NCBI RefSeq assembly: GCF_001750105.1
Contig: NZ_CP014143.1
Coordinates: forward strand, 3,689,501-3,753,500
Source: Microbulbifer aggregans
GTDB lineage: Bacteria; Pseudomonadota; Gammaproteobacteria; Pseudomonadales; Cellvibrionaceae
Direction: 5' to 3'
Length of the DNA: 64,000 nucleotides
The first letter of the stretch is position 1, and each line of letters begins with the position of its first letter. The notes under the pieces were generated by a model, which ran no database searches, had not been told where the DNA came from, and saw only the letters and a list, made by a program, of their open reading frames with translations. The position numbers were made by a program, and so were the translations under genes. Positions 44,848-53,782 of the stretch are shown piece by piece.

Positions 44848-47280
44848 TTAACGTAGGTCCTTGGCAATTTCCTTCAGGGAGTCGGTAAACGCCCTGGTCA
44901 TTTCCTCCACTTCGTCATTCTCGTTATTCACGTTGGCCAGTGATGCGAGTATGACCAGCCTACCGGCCACCTTCTGGTCCTTGGCGCGCTGCGCCAGCAG
45001 CGAATCCGAGCTATCCAGTGCCTGATACAGCTCCGCCGCCATGGTCTCTGCTATCGCCCCCCGGCGAGTCAGTTGATCCAGGTAAGCCTTGGCGACCACC
45101 GGCTTTGATGGCCAGCGCACCGGAAATTGCTGCTGGGGGTTGAACAGCTCGCCCATATCGGCCACTTCTGCTGCCCCCACCTCATTAGCGGTCAGATACT
45201 GGCTCGGTTGCAGGGAGAAGACGTCGATTCCCCGGGCGATCTCGGTACCGTAGATCTTGCCGTTGTACCAGTAGACGGACCAGTAGCCGCCCAGCACCAT
45301 GTTTTCGTCGTCAATAGGCCCGCGGTCGAAGTAACCGATCTCCACCGGATTGACAGAATCGGTGAAGTCGACCAGTGACAGTCCGCCCTGGTACCAGGCC
45401 TGAACAAACACATCGCGACCCGGCACCGGCACGATGGAGCCGTTGTGGGCCACGCAATTTTCCTGCTCGCTCTGGGGCGCAGGCAGCTTGTAATGGCTGC
45501 GGTATTCCAGCTTGCCATCCACGATGTCGTATATAGCATTCGCGCCCCAGTCCAGCGGATCCTGTGCACGGCAGCGGGGCCGGCCACCACCACCCCACTC
45601 GTCGGTGAAAATCACCTTGGTGCCATCGTTGTTGAAGGTGGCGGAATGCCAGTAGGCAAAGCCGGCATCGCTCACCGCGTCAATGCGTTGCGGCTTGAGG
45701 GGATTGGAGATATCGAACAGGATGCCATTGCCCGAGCAGGCGCCGGCAGCGATCTTGCGCTCGGGGAAGACAGTAATATCGTGGCAGTGATCGGTGCGTG
45801 CGGTTTCCTGGGTATCGTCACCGTGGTCCCCACCGCGCCAGAGACCGGCTACGACTCCGGTCTCGTCATCCGCGAATACAGCCGGACTATCGACGATACG
45901 CGCCTTGGACGGCTCTGCCACCGGAATCTCGATCACGTCGATACGGAACAGCGCGGTGCGGTTATCGCCCGGGGTGCTGTCCACACAGGCCGGCATCTCC
46001 TCCTCATCCCGTATCGGCGCGGTACCGGAGTTATAAACAATAATCTTGCCGTCCTCGCCCGGCCCGGAAACGACAGAATGCGTGTGGGATCCGCGACAGG
46101 TCTGTACCGCACCCACCTGTACCGGCCGCTTCAGGTCACTGATATCGAAAATGCGCAGACCACGGAAGCGCTCCGGACTGGCATCCTCACTGACCCCCTG
46201 CAGGCCACAGTCCAGGCGGGCACGGGTCTGCTCCACGGACATGATCAACAGGTCACCGACCACGGAGACATCGCCCTGTCCGCCGGGGCACACCACTGAA
46301 CTCACCTGTTGCGGCAGGCCGTTCTTCTGCAAGCGGTAGATATTGAAGCCGTGGTAGCTGCCGGCAACCATGACGTCACCAGAGAAGGCAATATCAGTAT
46401 TCGCGAAATCCATGAACGGAGAACGCTCCCACTCGTCCTCGTTTTCCTTACCTTCCTCTTCGCCCTCGCCCTTGTTCTTTTTCGGCATCTCCGGTGGCAG
46501 GCCCGCCACATTGTCAGGATCGAAGAAGCCTGCGGGCTTGGATAGGAGTCCTTCGTGATTGAGGTTCAGGATGGCCTTACCGGCATCGTGATAGCCGGCA
46601 GCCAGTCCCGCGCGAGGGTCCTGTGAGAGTCCGGCGAGGAGCTTGCCCATGCGCTCTACCTCCGCCGTCTGGTCATTGGTGATATCCGAGATGAACTCGA
46701 ACAACACAGGATCATAGGCCGAGCCCGGCTGCTCCTGTAGTTCTTCCACCATGGTGACCGCCCCCTCGTGGTGGGCGATCATTAACTCCAGGAAAAGGCG
46801 ATCAAAATCACTGGCTTTGGACTGCGCCAGCTCCTCCATTTGCTCCTGCGTGGCCATGCCGGCCATTTTATGGTCCATCTGCATGTGCTGGTGATGTTCG
46901 GGTTTGGGCACACTTTCGCCGCGCTCACGCAGCCAGTTCTGCATAAACTGGATTTCGTCCTCCTGCGACGCGTTAATGCGCCCGGCCAGATCGACGATCT
47001 CCGGTGTGTTGGTGCGTTCACCGACGAGCTCAGCCATCTGCAGCGCCTGGTGATGATGGTGGATCATGTCCTGCATAAACCGCACGTCATCCGGCGAATA
47101 GCTGGTAACGGCAACTTGAATGGCTTCTTCCGCACTCAGTTCCCGTATAGGCTCGCCTGGCGCACCCGGCTGGATAATTGTCACCTCATCGGCAGGCACG
47201 GCTGCTGCGCCTAAGGTAAGACAGCTACAAATCGCTGTAGCGAGAATTGAACGACTGGAACATCCCTTAAACTTGGTCAT
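44848..47280 (-). CDS. Secreted DUF305-LVIVD repeat fusion protein
   Basis: An 810-aa exported protein. A signal peptide (about residues 1-30, ending AAAVPA) is followed by a DUF305 ferritin-like helical domain (about 45-210) with MIHHHHQALQMAEL and LELMIAHHEGAVTMV, histidine-rich motifs typical of DUF305. A very acidic linker near 270 (KGEGEEEGKENEDEWERS) leads to a beta-propeller region with LVIVD-type repeats (RGLRIFDISDLKRPVQVG, GLSLVDFTDSVNPVEIGYF). Such propellers are common in secreted proteins of marine bacteria. The DUF305 part may bind metal. Function is unknown. AGGGGAT precedes ATG 47280. Confidence 0.8.
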   Translation of the reverse strand: MTKFKGCSSRSILATAICSCLTLGAAAVPADEVTIIQPGAPGEPIRELSAEEAIQVAVTSYSPDDVRFMQDMIHHHHQALQMAELVGERTNTPEIVDLAGRINASQEDEIQFMQNWLRERGESVPKPEHHQHMQMDHKMAGMATQEQMEELAQSKASDFDRLFLELMIAHHEGAVTMVEELQEQPGSAYDPVLFEFISDITNDQTAEVERMGKLLAGLSQDPRAGLAAGYHDAGKAILNLNHEGLLSKPAGFFDPDNVAGLPPEMPKKNKGEGEEEGKENEDEWERSPFMDFANTDIAFSGDVMVAGSYHGFNIYRLQKNGLPQQVSSVVCPGGQGDVSVVGDLLIMSVEQTRARLDCGLQGVSEDASPERFRGLRIFDISDLKRPVQVGAVQTCRGSHTHSVVSGPGEDGKIIVYNSGTAPIRDEEEMPACVDSTPGDNRTALFRIDVIEIPVAEPSKARIVDSPAVFADDETGVVAGLWRGGDHGDDTQETARTDHCHDITVFPERKIAAGACSGNGILFDISNPLKPQRIDAVSDAGFAYWHSATFNNDGTKVIFTDEWGGGGRPRCRAQDPLDWGANAIYDIVDGKLEYRSHYKLPAPQSEQENCVAHNGSIVPVPGRDVFVQAWYQGGLSLVDFTDSVNPVEIGYFDRGPIDDENMVLGGYWSVYWYNGKIYGTEIARGIDVFSLQPSQYLTANEVGAAEVADMGELFNPQQQFPVRWPSKPVVAKAYLDQLTRRGAIAETMAAELYQALDSSDSLLAQRAKDQKVAGRLVILASLANVNNENDEVEEMTRAFTDSLKEIAKDLR

Positions 47281-47771
47281 TGATATCCCCTGAATTGAGT
47301 GATGCCCTGCACTAGCTACAGTCAGTCCCAAGCCAATATTGATCAGGCACATCCAACGCTTGGAGTTATCAGGAAGGGCAATTGAGATCTTTTATTTTTA
47401 AACCCGGGAAATTTATACAAATTTGCATCAGGACAATCAACCACACCGAGACAGCTTAAGATCAGCTCAAAGCCCATTTCCAGCACCAGAATGACGAGCA
47501 ACTTATCCTTTCACGCCAAACGTGCCGGTTCTGCGGATATGCTCTTAATCAAGAAAGAAATGTATCTAATTGATATACAAAAGATTTATAGGAGCCCAAG
47601 GGCTATCTCCTAACTCTGTCGCATAAGACACTCAAAAAAAACCCTCTTCAAATAGCTCGCAGTGAATGACTATGGACTTATGCTAAAAGACTCAATAGGA
47701 CGCTATCGTACCGATCATCCTCAACATTCTGTGGTTTAATTGGAAATCCTCAAGAAATCAGCCCCAACTGC
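47281..47771. other. 490-bp AT-rich intergenic region
   Basis: Clearly more AT-rich than its surroundings. Both flanking genes are read outwards from it, so it must hold two promoters, but I see no gene, strong repeat or known operator. Confidence 0.6.
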
Positions 47772-48296
47772 TTGCGAACCCTGATAGCGCAATTCAGGCC
47801 TTTAGAGTACGACCCGACAGTGAACACCTTTCCCTTGTGCTATCTGGCAGTGGACTTCAGAACCCCATCCAATGTGGGGGCACTCTTCCGGCTCGCCGAT
47901 GCACTGGGCATCGAGAAAATCTACCTGACCGGCACCTCCATCACCCCGCCCAACCCCAAACTCAAGCGGCTCTCACGCTCTACGGAGCAGTCGGTTCCGT
48001 TCGATTACCGGGAGAGTGCGGTGGGAACCGCCGCTGATTTACGTGAGCAGGGCTACAGGCTTATATGCCTGGAGATTGGCGTGGACAGTATCGAGCTGGA
48101 TGCACTGGAAATCCGCCCATCCGAAAAAATCTGCCTGATCCTCGGCTCGGAACGGGAAGGCGTACCGATCGAGCTGCTGGAGATGGCCGATGTGGTGGCA
48201 CATATCCCCATGCGGGGGATCAATGCTTCCATGAATGTGGTTACCGCCTGCGCGATTGCCAGCTACGAGATCACCCGCCAGTTACAGGGTGTCTGA
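47772..48296 (+). CDS. TrmH/SpoU-family RNA methyltransferase
   Basis: A 174-aa SPOUT-fold methyltransferase that would 2'-O-methylate tRNA or rRNA using S-adenosylmethionine. The three SpoU motifs are present: RTPSNVGALFRLADALG, ICLILGSEREGVP and IPMRGINASMNVVTACAIASYE, the last two forming the knot that binds the cofactor. There is no extra RNA-binding domain. The start is uncertain: TTG 47772 or GTG 47820 (NTFPLCYLAVDF), neither with a strong ribosome site. Confidence 0.85.
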   Translation: MRTLIAQFRPLEYDPTVNTFPLCYLAVDFRTPSNVGALFRLADALGIEKIYLTGTSITPPNPKLKRLSRSTEQSVPFDYRESAVGTAADLREQGYRLICLEIGVDSIELDALEIRPSEKICLILGSEREGVPIELLEMADVVAHIPMRGINASMNVVTACAIASYEITRQLQGV

Positions 48297-48347
48297 CCGG
48301 TATTGGCCACACCCAGCAAACTTTTTAATCCCGACAAAAGATTCAGG

Positions 48348-48968
48348 TTATTGCGGCCGGAACATCTGAAAACGCTGAGCGGCGTCGATGGAAAAATAAT
48401 CCCCGGCTCCGCCGGCGCGGAGGATGGGCTCGGCGACCGCAGTATCATAGACACCGTCTTTTAACAGGTGCTGGGCAATATGCACCCCGACCACTTCCCC
48501 AAACACCATCCAGGTTTCCACCTTTGTCCCATCGGCCGCTGCCAGCTGCAAAATCTGACTGACTTTACATTCCATCGCCACCGGGCTCTCGGCAACACGG
48601 GGTACGTTGATCAGGGAGGAGGGCTCCCCAGACAAGCCCGCCAGGGCAAATTCATCCACACCGGGCGCCACCGCAGCGGAGGTCTGGTTCATGGCTTCGG
48701 CAAGCTCTCGGGTAACCAGATTCCAGCAGAACTCGCCCGTCGCCTCGATATTGCGCACAGAGTCTTTGTGGCCGACACTGGCAAAACCGATGATCGGCGG
48801 ATGGTAGTTGAAGGCGTTGAAAAAACTATAGGGAGCGAGATTAAGATTCCCCTCTTGATCCCTGGAAGAGATCCAGCCGATCGGTCTGGGTGCGATAAGC
48901 GCATTGAACGGATCATGGGCCAGGCCATGCCCCTTGCCCGGCTCGTAGAAATACATCGGTTCAGACAT
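48348..48968 (-). CDS. Flavin reductase-like protein (FMN-binding split barrel)
   Basis: A 206-aa protein of the flavin reductase domain family. Patterns ALIAPRPIGWISSRDQEGNLNLAPYSFFNAFNYHPPIIGF and EFCWNLVTRELAEAMNQTS are typical of the FMN-binding split barrel. It may supply reduced flavin to an oxygenase or act on its own. AAAGG precedes the ATG. It converges on the SpoU gene. Confidence 0.88.
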   Translation of the reverse strand: MSEPMYFYEPGKGHGLAHDPFNALIAPRPIGWISSRDQEGNLNLAPYSFFNAFNYHPPIIGFASVGHKDSVRNIEATGEFCWNLVTRELAEAMNQTSAAVAPGVDEFALAGLSGEPSSLINVPRVAESPVAMECKVSQILQLAAADGTKVETWMVFGEVVGVHIAQHLLKDGVYDTAVAEPILRAGGAGDYFSIDAAQRFQMFRPQ

Positions 48969-49130
48969 CAGGAAACCTTTTTCTAGCTTTTACTGTCTGC
49001 CTGAGGGAGGGCCACAACATGAAAAGTCGCACTCCAGTTTGCTATTTGCGGTAACGGGCAGACGTGATCGATATTCGCGCAGGCTGAGCGCTGGCTCGGC
49101 TGCATTTTTACCGCAGCCGGCGCCACGCCA

Positions 49131-50018
49131 TCAGATCAGGTTCCTCTCAAACAGGACCAGCAACTCACGCCAGGCCCGCTCCGCCTGCTTGGGGTTATGG
49201 GCCATGGAGTCCGGCGGGCACCATCCGTGCAATGTGCCTTCGTACACTTCGATTTCCGCCGGCACGCCAGTCTGGTCAAAAGCCTTGCGCAATTCCACTT
49301 TGGCCTCCGGATCGCGCTCATCATCATTCTCTGCAATGGCCACCAGGAAGCCGGCCTGGATTTTGGGAACCAGGCGGTGCGGGCTGTCGGGTTTATCGGT
49401 GACGAGCCCGCCACCATGGAATGATGCTCCGGCGCCGATCCGCTCAGGCATATCTGCGGCCAGGCGGAAGGCATAGGATCCCGTCATACAGTAGCCCAGG
49501 GTACCGGCGGGCTTGGAGGTATCCACAGCGGGCTGCTGGTCGAGAAATTTAATGAAGGCGCGGCCGTCGGTGACGCAGGTCTCGGGGGACAGGGTGCCCG
49601 CCTGCTCACGAGCCTTGGGCCAGATTGCCTTGCGTAATTCCGGGCCGATCAACTGTGCATCGTCCGGTACCAGCTGGCCCTTCATGGTGCGGTAGTAAGG
49701 GTTGACCACCAGTACTGCATAACCGGATTCCGCCAGCCGCTTTCCCATCTGCCGGAAAGCCGGACGCAATCCAAAGATATCCGGCCACAGGACCACAGCC
49801 GGGTGCTGCCCCTTGCTCGGGTGGACGAAGTAGGCATTGGCCTCACCATCCGGGGTCGGCACCGTGACGGTAGACTCTTTCACCGCCAGTGCATTGGCTG
49901 TGACCGGCATCATGCTCGCCAGTGCAGCGCCCAGGCCAAGCCTGCCGAAATCGCGGCGACTGAGGCCACGACGGAAAAAGTACGCCTCAGCGGCCCTGCT
50001 CGTCAGTTCATCACACAT
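49131..50018 (-). CDS. Dienelactone hydrolase family protein with Tat signal
   Basis: A 295-aa alpha/beta hydrolase. A twin-arginine signal (SRRDFGRLGLGAALASM) directs it to the periplasm. The DLH triad is C in GYCMTGSYA, an Asp in the ENDDERD region and H in LHGWCPP. Family members open lactones of aromatic degradation or act as carboxylesterases. ATG 50018 lies 10 bases behind AAGGAG; GTG 50024 is the alternative. It is divergent from the M20 gene. Confidence 0.88.
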   Translation of the reverse strand: MCDELTSRAAEAYFFRRGLSRRDFGRLGLGAALASMMPVTANALAVKESTVTVPTPDGEANAYFVHPSKGQHPAVVLWPDIFGLRPAFRQMGKRLAESGYAVLVVNPYYRTMKGQLVPDDAQLIGPELRKAIWPKAREQAGTLSPETCVTDGRAFIKFLDQQPAVDTSKPAGTLGYCMTGSYAFRLAADMPERIGAGASFHGGGLVTDKPDSPHRLVPKIQAGFLVAIAENDDERDPEAKVELRKAFDQTGVPAEIEVYEGTLHGWCPPDSMAHNPKQAERAWRELLVLFERNLI

Positions 50019-50214
50019 GGTCACAGCTCTCCTTAGTGATTATGTTGTTCTCCTGCTTACTACGCCGGTATGACTGGCCTGGTTTGCCACGCTCAGCAAT
50101 CACTCAGCCGTCGCTCGCCGTGAAACCGAACGCCACATTGTGCACAATGGCAGCAGGCTCTTACTGTGTCAGCAAAGCGCGACAACCACAAATAGCATAA
50201 AAACAGGAACCACC

Positions 50215-51672
50215 ATGATCCGAAAACTCTTTGTCTCTGTGGCGCTCGCCGGTGCCATCCCCGCGGCCCACGCCTATGACAAGGCATCTCTCGCCAGCGA
50301 TGCCAGCTGGGTCGACGCCCAGTCCGAACGTATTGCCCCCCAGGCCACGGGCCTCGCCGACAACCTGTGGAATTGGGCCGAGGTAGGCTACCAGGAGACC
50401 CTCAGCAGCGCGGCGATCCAGGATCACCTGAAAGAGGCTGGCTTCACGATCGAGACCGGTATCGCGGAAATACCCACGGCCTTCGTCGCCAGCTATCGCC
50501 AGGGCCGCGGCGGACCGGTCATTGGCCTGTTGGCGGAGATGGACGCCCTCCCGGGCGTTGCCCAGAAGGCAGTGCCTGAACACAGTCCCATCGAAGGACA
50601 GGCAGCCGGCCATGCCTGCGGCCACCACCTGTTCGGCGCCGGCTCCACCGCCGCGGCGATCATGCTGAGCCGCTGGCTCGAGGAAACCGGCACTTCCGGG
50701 GAAGTCCGCCTGTACGGCACTCCGGCCGAAGAAGGCGGTTCCGGCAAGGTGTATATGGTCCGTGCCGGCGCCTTTGAGGGCACGGACGTGGTGCTGCAGT
50801 GGCATCCGGGCGACCGCAACGACGCCCTGCCCCGCTCCACCCTGGCCAATCGCTCAGCCAAGTTCCGCTTCAAGGGGGTGGCCAGCCATGCGGCTGCGGC
50901 ACCGGAGCGCGGTCGCTCGGCGCTGGACGGCGTGGAGGCGATGAACTTTATGGTGAATATGCTGCGTGAACACGTGCCGGACAGCACCCGCATTCACTAC
51001 GTCATCACCAACGGTGGCGGCGCTCCCAACGTGGTCCCGGCGGATGCCGAAGTGTTTTACTACGTACGGGACAACACTGCCGCTGACCTGGAGCCGATCT
51101 GGGAGCGTGTGGAACAGATTGCCCGTGCGGCGGCGCAGGGCACCGGCACCAGCGTGGAGTGGGAGGTGATTCACGGCAACCACAGCCTGCTGCCCAACCA
51201 GACCCTGAACCGCTTGCTGGACGCCAGCATGCGCCAGTTTGGCGGTCTCGAGTATTCCGCCCAGGAACTTAAGTTCGCCAAGAGCCTGGACGGGCTGGCC
51301 AATCGCCCCGGCCACGAGATTGGCGACCAGGAAACCATTGCCCCCTACGATCCCAGCGAGGCGCCTCTGTCCGGCTCCACCGACGTGGGCGATGTCAGCT
51401 GGAATGTGGCCACCGGTGGCTTCGGCACCGCCACCTGGGTACCGGGCACCTCCGCCCACACATGGCAGGCCGTCGCCGCCGGCGGCACCAGCATCGGCCA
51501 CAAGGGTATGCTGCTGGCGGCGGAAACATTGACCCTCGCCGGTATGCAACTGCTGCGTGACCCCACCCTGGTGGAAAAAGCTCAGCAGGAGTTTGAGCAG
51601 AAACGCGGTGACGACTTCAAGTATGTACCGCTGCTTGGTGATCGCGAACCGCCGCTGGATTACCGGAAGTAA
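50215..51672 (+). CDS. M20-family amidohydrolase (AbgB-like), exported
   Basis: A 485-aa metal-dependent amidohydrolase with a signal peptide (LFVSVALAGAIPAAHA). Metal and catalytic motifs are LLAEMDALPG, GHACGHHLFGAGS and TPAEEGGSGKVYM. The dimerisation domain with VASHAAAAPERGRSALD follows. It is closest in layout to the AbgB/aminobenzoyl-glutamate subfamily, though periplasmic. The substrate could be an acyl-amino acid or dipeptide. CAGGA precedes ATG 50215. Confidence 0.9.
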   Translation: MIRKLFVSVALAGAIPAAHAYDKASLASDASWVDAQSERIAPQATGLADNLWNWAEVGYQETLSSAAIQDHLKEAGFTIETGIAEIPTAFVASYRQGRGGPVIGLLAEMDALPGVAQKAVPEHSPIEGQAAGHACGHHLFGAGSTAAAIMLSRWLEETGTSGEVRLYGTPAEEGGSGKVYMVRAGAFEGTDVVLQWHPGDRNDALPRSTLANRSAKFRFKGVASHAAAAPERGRSALDGVEAMNFMVNMLREHVPDSTRIHYVITNGGGAPNVVPADAEVFYYVRDNTAADLEPIWERVEQIARAAAQGTGTSVEWEVIHGNHSLLPNQTLNRLLDASMRQFGGLEYSAQELKFAKSLDGLANRPGHEIGDQETIAPYDPSEAPLSGSTDVGDVSWNVATGGFGTATWVPGTSAHTWQAVAAGGTSIGHKGMLLAAETLTLAGMQLLRDPTLVEKAQQEFEQKRGDDFKYVPLLGDREPPLDYRK

Positions 51673-51821
51673 TTACCTCTTGTTGCCTCAGGGGTCGTCA
51701 CGCGGCCCCTTCCCCACCTTTCCCCCTCCGAACACCAGACGACCCGAGAAGCTCTCGGCAGCGCCATAAAGCCAGCCACGCGGCTACCCTGTAACTATTC
51801 ACCGCGGCTGTGCCTGCTGAA

Positions 51822-52787
51822 ATGAACACCAAAGGACTATCCATCAACCATCAGGGACGCGCAGGCCGTCGGCCGATTACTCTGGTCTTACTCATCACTT
51901 TTGCGGCCGCTCTGCAGGCACCACTTTCCTGCAACGCCCTGGACCCGGAGCCCAGGCGGTGGAGCCATCTGCCAATCGATGAAAACTATCTTACGCTGGC
52001 ACTGGTCAAGACCAACGCCGACATCTACTTCAACCCGACACTGCTGCTGGAAGATGTTGAACAGCATCTGGATACACAGGCGGCGCAATACGTTCGTACT
52101 TTCGAGTGGATGAACAAGTCCTACCGATTTGAGCTCCTGCAGGCTCACCAGAGCGCAAAGTGGGCCGGCCTACTGGATGGCATCGCGGCGACAACGGCAC
52201 GGGAGGGAGCCTCGGACACCTTTGTGCGAGTCGCAATGAACCTCTATGGGGCACCACCTTTACGGGGCGAAGCATTCAGGGAGTACCGCGCCAGCGAAAC
52301 CACTGAAACGATCGTCGGGGTTGCACTGAATGCTCGGCTTCCCACCGGGCACTACCAGAAAGACAGGCTGCTCAACCTGGGACAGAACCGGTTTGTGTTG
52401 AGGCCCCAGCTGGGAGTCGTGCACTCCAGAAGGCAGTGGTCCGTCGAACTCACCGGTGAAATTGCCCTGCACGGCGAGAATGATGAATTCGTCCGTTCCA
52501 ATACGCTCAAGCAACGACCGCTCTACATCCTCCATAGCCACTTGATCTACGCATTCTCCGCGGGCCAGTGGGTATCGATCAGTCTCGGCTTCGACTACGG
52601 CGGTGAAAACCAGTTGAATGGTATCGCTCAAGACGACAAGCAGCAGAACGTTGGCTGGAAGCTGAGTTATGCCCACCCGCTCACTCCTACACTGGGGCTC
52701 AAAGCTTCGTACCTTGGCTCACAGACCCGGCGCCAGACAGGCCTCGACTCGGAGACTTTTGCCCTTAGCGTCTCCTTTACCTGGTGA
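51822..52787 (+). CDS. Outer-membrane protein of the phenol MetA-pathway type
   Basis: A 321-aa protein with a signal peptide (VLLITFAAALQAPLSCNA) and an amphipathic beta-strand-rich body ending SFTW, as in outer-membrane barrels. The segments RVAMNLYGAP, IVGVALNARLPTGHYQKDRLLNLGQNRFVLRPQLG and SLGFDYGGENQLNG fit the putative MetA-pathway (transporter-like) family. The role is unproven. The upstream GTG 51810 is an alternative start. Confidence 0.75.
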   Translation: MNTKGLSINHQGRAGRRPITLVLLITFAAALQAPLSCNALDPEPRRWSHLPIDENYLTLALVKTNADIYFNPTLLLEDVEQHLDTQAAQYVRTFEWMNKSYRFELLQAHQSAKWAGLLDGIAATTAREGASDTFVRVAMNLYGAPPLRGEAFREYRASETTETIVGVALNARLPTGHYQKDRLLNLGQNRFVLRPQLGVVHSRRQWSVELTGEIALHGENDEFVRSNTLKQRPLYILHSHLIYAFSAGQWVSISLGFDYGGENQLNGIAQDDKQQNVGWKLSYAHPLTPTLGLKASYLGSQTRRQTGLDSETFALSVSFTW

Positions 52788-53005
52788 GCCGCTTGATGAA
52801 AAAGGCGCCGTTTTCCCTGAACACGCAACCACAAAATGCTTCCACCGAGAAAGCCGGCTCATCAAGAGGATTTCACTGGGGCTTGTATCTGCCTGCCATG
52901 CCAAATGGCGGCGCAAAGGGGCTCACCACCAGACAATCTGCAACGGGCAATGATCCTTGCCACCTATACTCTGCGTAACACCGGTGAGAGTGGAGCACGA
53001 TATTT

Positions 53006-53620
53006 ATGCAATTTTTACTGGGATTATTGCTGTCACTGTTTGCAGGTGTTGCCATGGCGATCGAGGAGCCGGAATACGCGATTATCGAGAAAGCCAAGCC
53101 TTTCGAGCTGCGCGCCTATAAGCCAAGGATTGTTGCCGAGGTTCAGGTAACCGGCTCGATGGATGAAGCTTCAGGCAGGGGCTTCAAACTGCTGGCCAAT
53201 TATATCTTCGGCAACAACACGGCCCGTGCCGGTGGCAGTGAAAAGATTGAAATGACTGCCCCTGTGGCAATGCAACCCCGCTCCGAAAAAATCAGCATGA
53301 CGGCACCAGTCAGCATGGAGCAGTCCGGTGGCCAATGGCGGGTCTCTTTCGTCATGCCCAGTCAGTACACCATGGAAACCCTGCCACGTCCCAACAACCA
53401 GGCCGTCACACTGCGACAAATACCGCAACGTACTTACGCAGTAATCCGCTTTTCCGGCCTTGCGGGCGAGGACAAGGTGGCAGAGAAGACAGCTGAGCTG
53501 GTGAGGTGGATGGACAACAAGGGGCTCAAAGCCTCGGGCCAACCAGAACTGGCCCGCTACAACCCGCCCTGGACGCTACCATTCCTGCGCCGCAATGAAG
53601 TGATGATTGCTTACGACTAG
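53006..53620 (+). CDS. SOUL-family haem-binding-like protein, exported
   Basis: A 204-aa protein with a signal peptide (FLLGLLLSLFAGVAMA) and a SOUL domain: EYAIIEKAKPFELRAYKPRIVAEV, GFKLLANYIFGNN, KIEMTAPVAM and KISMTAPVSME, and LPRPNNQAVTLRQIPQRTYAVIRFSG. In animals the family binds haem; bacterial members have no proven function. It stands alone. Confidence 0.9.
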   Translation: MQFLLGLLLSLFAGVAMAIEEPEYAIIEKAKPFELRAYKPRIVAEVQVTGSMDEASGRGFKLLANYIFGNNTARAGGSEKIEMTAPVAMQPRSEKISMTAPVSMEQSGGQWRVSFVMPSQYTMETLPRPNNQAVTLRQIPQRTYAVIRFSGLAGEDKVAEKTAELVRWMDNKGLKASGQPELARYNPPWTLPFLRRNEVMIAYD

Positions 53621-53658
53621 TCCTACAGAGCCACTGCCACCAACAGGCAAGGCAAAAT

Positions 53659-53692
53659 GGCGGGCTACTTGTGTGGGCGGGCTGCTTGTGTG
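53659..53692. repeat. 17-bp tandem duplication
   Basis: GGCGGGCTACTTGTGTG is followed at once by GGCGGGCTGCTTGTGTG (one difference) in non-coding sequence behind the SOUL gene. Confidence 0.85.
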
Positions 53693-53750
53693 GACTGCCA
53701 GCTGCAGGGGACAAACTTCGGTTTGCGTGAAGCAGTCTGTGACAAAGGTA

Positions 53751-53773
53751 GCCCGCCACTGAACGTGGCGGGC
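53751..53773 (-). terminator. Hairpin downstream of the acyl-CoA ligase gene
   Basis: GCCCGCCAC pairs with GTGGCGGGC around TGAAC. On the minus strand it is followed only by a weak T-stretch. Confidence 0.55.
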
Positions 53774-53782
53774 CGGAGCCTA

